64,000 nt of DNA from Nannocystis bainbridge (GTDB lineage: Bacteria; Myxococcota_A; Polyangia; Nannocystales; Nannocystaceae). The stretch spans positions 1,612,001-1,676,000 of the forward strand of contig NZ_JAQNDL010000001.1 of NCBI RefSeq assembly GCF_028368995.1. Reading direction: 5' to 3'. This document shows, in pieces, positions 59,207 through 64,000 of the stretch. Positions within the stretch are counted from its first letter, which is position 1. Each line of letters begins with the position of its first letter. The position numbers were made by a program, and so were the translations under genes. The notes below the pieces were generated by a model. That model searched no databases. It saw only the letters and a list, made by a program, of their open reading frames with translations, and had not been told where the DNA came from.

Positions 59207-59294
59207 CCCACGGCGGCTCGCCTGGCCCGTCCGCGGGCACGCCGGCCTATAACCCACGGCGGCTCGCCTGGCCCGTCCGCGGGCACGCCGGCCT
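59207..59294. repeat. Tandem duplication, 46-bp period
   Basis: A 42-bp stretch (59207-59248, beginning CCCACGGCGGCTCGCC) is repeated at 59253-59294, a period of 46 nt. It lies between the divergent AraC and SnoaL-like genes, upstream of the AraC start, so it may contain duplicated promoter or operator sequence. It is unrelated to the 14-bp repeat. Confidence 0.7.
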
Positions 59295-59407
59295 GTCGCA
59301 GAGTCGCGCCGGCGCACCTCGCTGGCCCCTCGCTCAGGACGCGCGGATCGGCGATCCGGACGCGCGGTGCGGCCGGCCGCATTAGCCTCACGACCATGGG
59401 AGACGCC

Positions 59408-59857
59408 ATGCAAGACCTTGCACAGGATCCACCGCGCCGCGCGACCGAGCTGCTCGCGGATCACCTCGAGTGGATCGCCCGCGACATCGAGCGCTGGCTG
59501 CAGCTGTTCGCCGACGACGCGGTCGTCGAGTTCCCTTACGCCGTGCGCCTCGGGATGCCGACGCGGCTGACCGGCAAGACCGCGATCGCCGAGTACTTCC
59601 GACGCACGCCGGGCGTGTTCCGCGACCTGCGCTTCCGCGACCTGCAGGTCCACGCGACCACGAACCCCGAGGTCGTGCTCGGCGAGGTCCACGGCTCGGC
59701 GACGCTGGCCCCGGGCGGCGAGGTCTACGAGCAGGACTACGTGATGGTGCTGGAGTGCCGCGCGGGGCAGATCGTGCGCTACCGCGAGTACTGGGATCCG
59801 TCCGCGGCGAGCGGGTTCCGCGACGGCCCGGTCCGCGCCGCGCTGGGAGGTGGGTGA
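59408..59857 (+). CDS. SnoaL/NTF2-like domain protein
   Basis: A 149-residue protein with the SnoaL/NTF2 fold pattern: N-terminal helices ending in WLQLFADDAVVEFP, then LTGKTAIAEYFRRTPGVFRD, a curved sheet (LQVHATTNPEVVLGEVHGSA) and the closing IVRYREYWDP. The YREYWDP end is typical for SnoaL-like proteins that bind or isomerise small aromatic compounds. I take the ATG at 59408, preceded by GGAGACGCC; an in-frame ATG lies 12 nt upstream. Its stop overlaps the ATG of the next gene by one base (TGATG), so the two are translationally coupled. Confidence 0.85.
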   Translation: MQDLAQDPPRRATELLADHLEWIARDIERWLQLFADDAVVEFPYAVRLGMPTRLTGKTAIAEYFRRTPGVFRDLRFRDLQVHATTNPEVVLGEVHGSATLAPGGEVYEQDYVMVLECRAGQIVRYREYWDPSAASGFRDGPVRAALGGG

Positions 59858-60675
59858 TGCGCGCGCTCGTCACGGGAGGCACCGGCAAGACCGGCAGCGC
59901 GGTGGTCCGCGGGCTGCGAGCCCGCGGCGCGGTGGTGAAGATCGCCAGCCGTCACCCGCGCGACCCGGACGCCGTCGGCTTCGACTGGGCCGATGTCTCC
60001 TCACACGACGCGGCGCTCGCGGGCGTCGACGCCGTCTACCTGGTGGCGCCGGGGCTGGTCAGCGATCCCGAGCGACTCATGGTGCCGTTCATCGACCGCG
60101 CGGTGGCCGGCGGCGTCCAGCGCTTCGCGCTGCTCAGCTCCTCCGCCATCGAAGCGGGGACGCCCGGCCTCGGCGCGGTGCATGCGGCCCTGCGGGCACG
60201 CGCGCCGGCGTGGACCGTGCTGCGCCCGTCGTGGTTCATGCAGAACTTCGTCGACCCGCAGCACGGGATCGGCCGCGGCGTCCGTGAAGCGCGAGCGTTC
60301 GTCAGCGCCAGCGGCGCGGGGCGGATCGGCTTCATCGACGCGGAGGACATCGCCGCCGTCGCCGTGGCGACCCTGTTCGCCCCGGCCGACGCCGACCTGA
60401 TCCTCACCGGCCCGCAGGCGCTGTCCTACGACGAGGCCGCGGCGATCCTCTCGGAGGTGCTCGGCGAGCCGGTGACCCACCGCGCCATCACGGTCGAAGC
60501 CTGGTGCGCCCGCCTCGTCGCCGCCGGCATGCCCGCCCCGTACGCGGCGATGCTCGGCGCGCTCGAGCAGGCGATCGCGGGCGGGGCCGAGGACCGCGTG
60601 ACCGACGAGGTCCTGCGCCGCACCGGCCGCCCGCCCCGCTCGCTGCGAGCGTTCGCGCAGGCGGCGTTACAGTGA
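59857..60675 (+). CDS. NmrA-like atypical SDR, NAD(P)-binding
   Basis: A 272-residue atypical SDR. The N-terminal MRALVTGGTGKTGSAVVRGL holds the GxxGxxG-type loop, followed by IASRHPRD, a likely NADP-specific strand end. AVYLVAPG, FALLSSSAIEAG and TVLRPSWFMQNF follow the NmrA/HSCARG layout, in which a classical catalytic YxxxK is absent and the protein senses or reduces via NADP. It may act on quinones (QOR2-like) or regulate. The one-base overlap with the SnoaL-like gene implies a joint role in handling a small reactive compound. Confidence 0.87.
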   Translation: MRALVTGGTGKTGSAVVRGLRARGAVVKIASRHPRDPDAVGFDWADVSSHDAALAGVDAVYLVAPGLVSDPERLMVPFIDRAVAGGVQRFALLSSSAIEAGTPGLGAVHAALRARAPAWTVLRPSWFMQNFVDPQHGIGRGVREARAFVSASGAGRIGFIDAEDIAAVAVATLFAPADADLILTGPQALSYDEAAAILSEVLGEPVTHRAITVEAWCARLVAAGMPAPYAAMLGALEQAIAGGAEDRVTDEVLRRTGRPPRSLRAFAQAALQ

Positions 60676-60698
60676 CGCGGCAGTCGTGACTTGTTCTC

Positions 60699-60740
60699 GA
60701 ATGACCTGAAGGACATGTCCTATACGACATGTCCTTCGGA
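60699..60740. repeat. 14-bp repeat, three units
   Basis: GAATGACCTGAAGG, ACATGTCCTATACG, ACATGTCCTTCGGA at 14-nt spacing, starting 23 nt after the NmrA-like stop. GGACATGTC and GACATGTCC form a 9-bp hairpin with a 6-nt loop. Confidence 0.88.
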
Positions 60741-60880
60741 CACTGCGCCGCAGCGGCACGGTCTGCGAGCTGGAGCAGGCCCGGCGGCCCCCCAAAGCCA
60801 GTACCCAACCGCGGTTGGAGCGACCAACGCGGCCTGCCCGTTCGAGCCCCGGAACCACAGGAATCGCGGCCCGTGGAGCC

Positions 60881-60896
60881 TGGCACGCCGCTTGCC
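60881..60896 (+). promoter_or_regulatory. Sigma-54-type promoter match
   Basis: TGGCACGCCGCTTGCC matches the -24/-12 consensus (TGGCACG-N4-TTGC). Transcription would start near 60906, only about five bases before the ATG at 60911, so a leaderless message would result. A chance match is possible in GC-rich DNA. Confidence 0.35.
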
Positions 60897-60910
60897 TTGG
60901 CCGGTACAGC

Positions 60911-62815
60911 ATGTCGAACCGCGCCCGCCTCTATCCGCTCCTCACGCTCTGCACCCTCGGTTGCTCTCTGCCCGCCGACTCCGGCGATATGGCCGCCACG
61001 ACCGACGATTCGAGCTCGAGCACCTTCGCCGAGCCACCGTCGCTCACCGATTCGCTGATCTCGACGACGCTCGCGGACGCCACGACCACCGGCGACGGTG
61101 ACGACATCGGGGCGCCTCCCGGCGCGCCGGGCCTCGTCCTCGATTATGCGCCGATCAAGCAGTTCATGTTCTCGTGGGACCCGGTCGACGGCGCCGACTA
61201 TTATCAATTGCTGGAGCGCCCCTACCCCGAGGTCCCGGGCTGGTCGCAGTTCGGCGCGGACCAATTCGAGACCTCGCTCGCCCTGACGATGCCGATCCAC
61301 CGCCGGCTGTCCGCGGCTTACAAGCTGCGCGCCTGCAATCGCTTCGGCTGCAGCGAATCGGAGCCGGTGCCGGTCGGCCCCGCGGTCGACGCCGCGATCG
61401 GCTATTTCAAGGCCTCCAACGCCGAGAGCCACGACAACTTCGGCCACAGCCTCGCCATCTCGGCCGACGGCTCGACCATGGTCGTCGGGGCCCCGTACGA
61501 GGACAGCGGTGCGCGCGGCGTCGGCGGCGACGAGCTCCACAACTATGCGCCGGACAGCGGCGCCGCCTACGTGTTCGTCCGCGACGGCGACACCTGGAAG
61601 CAGCAGGCCTACCTCAAGTCCGCCAACGCCGAGGCGGATGACCAGTTCGGCGCGGTCGCCATCTCCGCGGACGGCGACACCATCGCCGTCGGCGCTCCGC
61701 GCGAAGCCAGCGCGGCGACCGGCGTCGGCGGCGATGCCAAGGACAACAGCATGGCCGCCGCGGGCGCGGTCTACGTATTCGAACGCACGGCCGGGGTGTG
61801 GAAGCAGGCGGCGTACGTCAAGGCCAGCCATACCCGGGAGCTGAGCCAGTTCGGCGAGGCGCTGGCGCTCTCCGCCGATGGCCACACCCTCGCGGTCGGG
61901 GCGCCGGGCGAGGACAGCGCCGCCACCGGCGTCGACGGCGACCCGTGGCAAGGGCTCGCCGAGGACTCCGGCGCTGTGTATGTCTATTCGCGTGAGGGCG
62001 GCGATTGGCAGCACCGCGCGTACCTCAAGGCCGCCAATGCCGGCGCGGCGGATCGGTTCGGCGTCGACCTCGCGCTGTCCGCCAACGGCGCCACCCTGGC
62101 TGTCGGCGCCCCTTACGAGGCCAGCAATTCCGCGGGCATCGACGGCGACATGTCCGACGATTCGCAGAGCTCGGGCGCGGTCTATGTGTTCACCGCGAAG
62201 ACCGGCGCCTGGTCGCAGGAGGCATACATCAAGGCGTCGAACCCGGGCCTGGGGGACTGGTTCGGGTACTCGGTGGCGCTGACGCCCGACGGGGACATGC
62301 TGGCCGTCGGCGCGCCGGCCGAGTCCTCCGCCGCCACCGAGATCGACGGCGACCCGTGGAACGACGCGGCGCCGAGCGCCGGGGCCGTCTACATGTTCTC
62401 GCGCCTGGGGCAGACCTGGCAGCAGGATGCCTATCTCAAGACCCCGAACGCGGGGGCGGGCCACTCGTTCGGCGCCTCGGTGGCGCTGTCGGCCGACGGG
62501 GGCGTGCTCGCCGCGGGTGCCGCGACGCAGGACGGCGGCGGCGTGGGCAGCTTCCCCGCCTCAGCCGGGGCGAGCGCGCCCGAGTCCGGCGCGGCCTATG
62601 TGTTCTCGCGCGTGGCCGGCACCTGGAAGCACCAGCGCTACCTCAAGGCGCCGAACTCCCGCCACGACATCCACTTCGGCGGGTCCATCGGGCTCACGTC
62701 CGACGCCGGCACTCTGGTGATCGGGGCGCCCCTCGAAGACAGCGCTGCCACCGGCGTCGGCGGCGATCTCCACGACGCCTCCGGCTCGCGGGTCGGCGCG
62801 GTGTACATGTATTGA
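60911..62815 (+). CDS. FG-GAP repeat lipoprotein with an Fn3-like domain
   Basis: A 634-residue lipoprotein (lipobox TLCTLGC). A Ser/Thr/Asp linker (about residues 20-60) leads to a fibronectin-III-like domain (VLDYAPIKQFMFSWDPVDG, then YKLRACNRFGCSESE). From about residue 160 there are seven FG-GAP_2-type blades of about 65 residues, each with an FG start, an SADGxTxAVGAPxE core, a GVxGD loop and a closing GAVYVF strand. The blades vary only modestly, so recent duplication is likely. Such proteins are cell-surface propellers thought to bind proteins or sugars. The ATG is the only plausible start. Confidence 0.85.
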   Translation: MSNRARLYPLLTLCTLGCSLPADSGDMAATTDDSSSSTFAEPPSLTDSLISTTLADATTTGDGDDIGAPPGAPGLVLDYAPIKQFMFSWDPVDGADYYQLLERPYPEVPGWSQFGADQFETSLALTMPIHRRLSAAYKLRACNRFGCSESEPVPVGPAVDAAIGYFKASNAESHDNFGHSLAISADGSTMVVGAPYEDSGARGVGGDELHNYAPDSGAAYVFVRDGDTWKQQAYLKSANAEADDQFGAVAISADGDTIAVGAPREASAATGVGGDAKDNSMAAAGAVYVFERTAGVWKQAAYVKASHTRELSQFGEALALSADGHTLAVGAPGEDSAATGVDGDPWQGLAEDSGAVYVYSREGGDWQHRAYLKAANAGAADRFGVDLALSANGATLAVGAPYEASNSAGIDGDMSDDSQSSGAVYVFTAKTGAWSQEAYIKASNPGLGDWFGYSVALTPDGDMLAVGAPAESSAATEIDGDPWNDAAPSAGAVYMFSRLGQTWQQDAYLKTPNAGAGHSFGASVALSADGGVLAAGAATQDGGGVGSFPASAGASAPESGAAYVFSRVAGTWKHQRYLKAPNSRHDIHFGGSIGLTSDAGTLVIGAPLEDSAATGVGGDLHDASGSRVGAVYMY

Positions 62816-62858
62816 TTGCGCTCACGCTGCACGCGTGCGCAGATTGCTACCATGCCGA

Positions 62859-62900
62859 GGGCCGCGGCGACCGGTGATACCCACCGGCCCGCCGCGGCCC
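62859..62900. terminator. Strong bipartite hairpin between convergent genes
   Basis: GGGCCGCGGCG (62859-62869) pairs with 62890-62900 and CCGGTG (62871-62876) with CACCGG (62882-62887), with a small internal bulge and an ATACC loop. It lies between the stops of the FG-GAP and vWA genes. No T-run. Confidence 0.55.
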
Positions 62901-62944
62901 CTGGCCTGATTCATAGCGACGATACAATCACCGCGCCGCGCCCA

Positions 62945-64000
62945 TCACAGCGCCCCCAGGATCTGGCGGATCTCCGCCAGGTCGGCGTCGCCGGGCAGCG
63001 CCGCCTCGGCCCGCGCCAGCGCGGCGGAGGCCGCATCGAGCATCTCCTTGGAGGACTTGCCGTCGCGCACCGCCTTGAGCGCCTCGGCGTAGGCGAACAC
63101 GGCCGCGCCCTTCTTGAGCATCGCCGACTCGGCGGCCAGCACCTCGCCGAGCTGCAGCGACACCTGGGTCTCGCGCTGGGCGAAGGTGACCGCGTCCTTC
63201 CACTGGGCGACCACGGTGAAGCTGGTGTTGGGGTCGAACTGCTCCGGCGCGCAGGTCTCGATCACCTGGTGGAACACCATCGCGTCGTTGGGCGCGAGGT
63301 GCTGCGGCTCGATGTCGGCCGGGTCGGCGGAGAACTCCTCGCCGCTGAACTTGACGATCGAGAAGCCGGGCGGCATCTCGAGGCGCACGCGCACGTCGCG
63401 GGCGGCGACCGCCATGGTCTGCACGAACCGCTCGCCGAACATCCGCTGGGCCTCTTCGACGGACGAGACGAACAGCGAGGCGCCGCGGCCGACATCGGTG
63501 ACGGCGTCCATCAGCGAGTCGTTGTAGGCGTCGGGCAGGCCGACGCCGACGCCGACGAGGTAGATGCCCTCCTGATCCTGGGCGCCCGCGCCGGCGCCGA
63601 TGATCTCGCTGTCGGTGATGCCCGCGTTGGCGCCGCCGTCGCTGACGAGCACCACGCGGTTGATCCGCGAGGCGTCGAAGTACTGGTGCGCGAGCTCGTA
63701 GCCGGCCGTCAGCCCGCCGTGGAGGTCGGTGCCGCCGCCGGCCTGCAGACCGTCGCACACGCCCACCAGCGCCGGATCGTCGGCGCCGGCGATCTCGTGG
63801 CCGGCCAGCTTGATCGCGTTCTCGATGTCCCAGCCGACCACCGAGACGACGTCGCCGGCGCGCAGGCTGCCGGCGATCCGGCGACACACCTCCTGCTGCA
63901 TCGCCATCGCCTCGCCCTCCATGGAGCCCGACTCGTCGAGCACGAGGGTGACGTTCATCAGCCGCCGGTCGGCGTTGCCGATCGCCTCGCCGGCGACGCC
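62945..64000 (-). CDS. vWA-domain protein (C-terminal part, start beyond window)
   Basis: The frame is open to the window edge; 351 residues are visible, and the N-terminal part lies beyond 64000. The von Willebrand factor A domain begins at once: VTLVLDESGSM carries the MIDAS D-x-S-x-S, GGTDLHGG the MIDAS Thr, and LVSDGGAN the third Asp. A beta-sandwich and a helical tail follow (KAVRDGKSSKEMLDAASAAL), as in YfbK/CaCA-like proteins of bacteria. These are usually secreted or membrane-anchored and bind partners through a metal ion. The signal peptide and any partner genes are outside the window. Confidence 0.85.
   Translation of the reverse strand, partial: GVAGEAIGNADRRLMNVTLVLDESGSMEGEAMAMQQEVCRRIAGSLRAGDVVSVVGWDIENAIKLAGHEIAGADDPALVGVCDGLQAGGGTDLHGGLTAGYELAHQYFDASRINRVVLVSDGGANAGITDSEIIGAGAGAQDQEGIYLVGVGVGLPDAYNDSLMDAVTDVGRGASLFVSSVEEAQRMFGERFVQTMAVAARDVRVRLEMPPGFSIVKFSGEEFSADPADIEPQHLAPNDAMVFHQVIETCAPEQFDPNTSFTVVAQWKDAVTFAQRETQVSLQLGEVLAAESAMLKKGAAVFAYAEALKAVRDGKSSKEMLDAASAALARAEAALPGDADLAEIRQILGAL

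Noticed and set aside
1..64000. tRNA or rRNA genes
   Set aside because: I searched by eye for the T-arm GGTTCGAATCC-type motif and rRNA conserved stretches; the only near match (about 44050) is inside the kinase gene. A covariance-model search would be decisive.

Overview
The window looks like chromosomal DNA from a myxobacterium, most likely of the Nannocystaceae (Nannocystis-type). This is inferred from features, not from a database match. The GC content is very high with strong G/C at third codon positions. At least ten secreted lipoproteins follow the same plan: signal peptide, lipobox Cys, Ser/Thr/Gly-rich linker, Cys-rich domain. There are FG-GAP/VCBS and Asp-box propeller proteins, a large Ser/Thr kinase with a TPR tail, an ECF sigma factor, and many single-gene units instead of long operons. 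I see no rRNA, tRNA, CRISPR array, integrase or complete insertion sequence.

Layout. 0-6 kb: the end of an FG-GAP surface protein, two lipoproteins (one a putative HExxH protease), an SDR and a deaminase-fold protein. 6-11 kb: an ABC ATPase followed by a giant permease fused to an M1-type peptidase. 11-16 kb: a YCII protein, small hypotheticals, a Cys-rich repeat lipoprotein and a DEAD-box helicase with a DbpA-type tail. 16-21 kb: a gene remnant, an EAD-NACHT (bacterial NLR-like) protein and an aquaglyceroporin. 21-29 kb: a membrane glycosyltransferase-like protein, a divergent TetR/Baeyer-Villiger pair resembling ethR/ethA, and a frame-broken Asp-box lipoprotein. 29-43 kb: an SMP-30-like lipoprotein, a membrane MutS-like ATPase, an AraC-SDR pair, several lipoproteins, an S37-type peptidase and an ECF sigma factor. 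43-51 kb: a kinase-TPR protein, a ferredoxin/metallo-beta-lactamase/TM protein, and an HflX GTPase fused in one reading frame to a macrolide 2'-phosphotransferase. 51-64 kb: a GspC-like PDZ protein, a GH51-like hydrolase, an amidohydrolase, an ArsR/SDR divergent pair, VOC, NUDIX, AraC, SnoaL-like and NmrA-like genes, an FG-GAP lipoprotein, and a vWA protein running off the end.

Two observations stand out. First, the 735-residue HflX-Mph fusion (48140-50347) joins a ribosome-splitting GTPase to a macrolide-inactivating kinase in one polypeptide, preceded by a short basic ORF whose stop overlaps its start (ATGA). Second, a short interspersed repeat with an exact 14-bp period (consensus RCATGTCCYNNNGG; neighbouring units pair as hairpins) occurs at about twelve intergenic places, in 2 to 6 units. 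Most arrays lie within about 35 nt of a stop codon, and two start directly at the base after one. It matches no repeat family I can name. The EAD-NACHT protein is a further candidate for an NLR-type conflict system.

Gene ends often carry strong GC hairpins without a U-tract. Several divergent regions (25.06 kb, 55.7 kb) contain clear inverted repeats next to their regulator genes.
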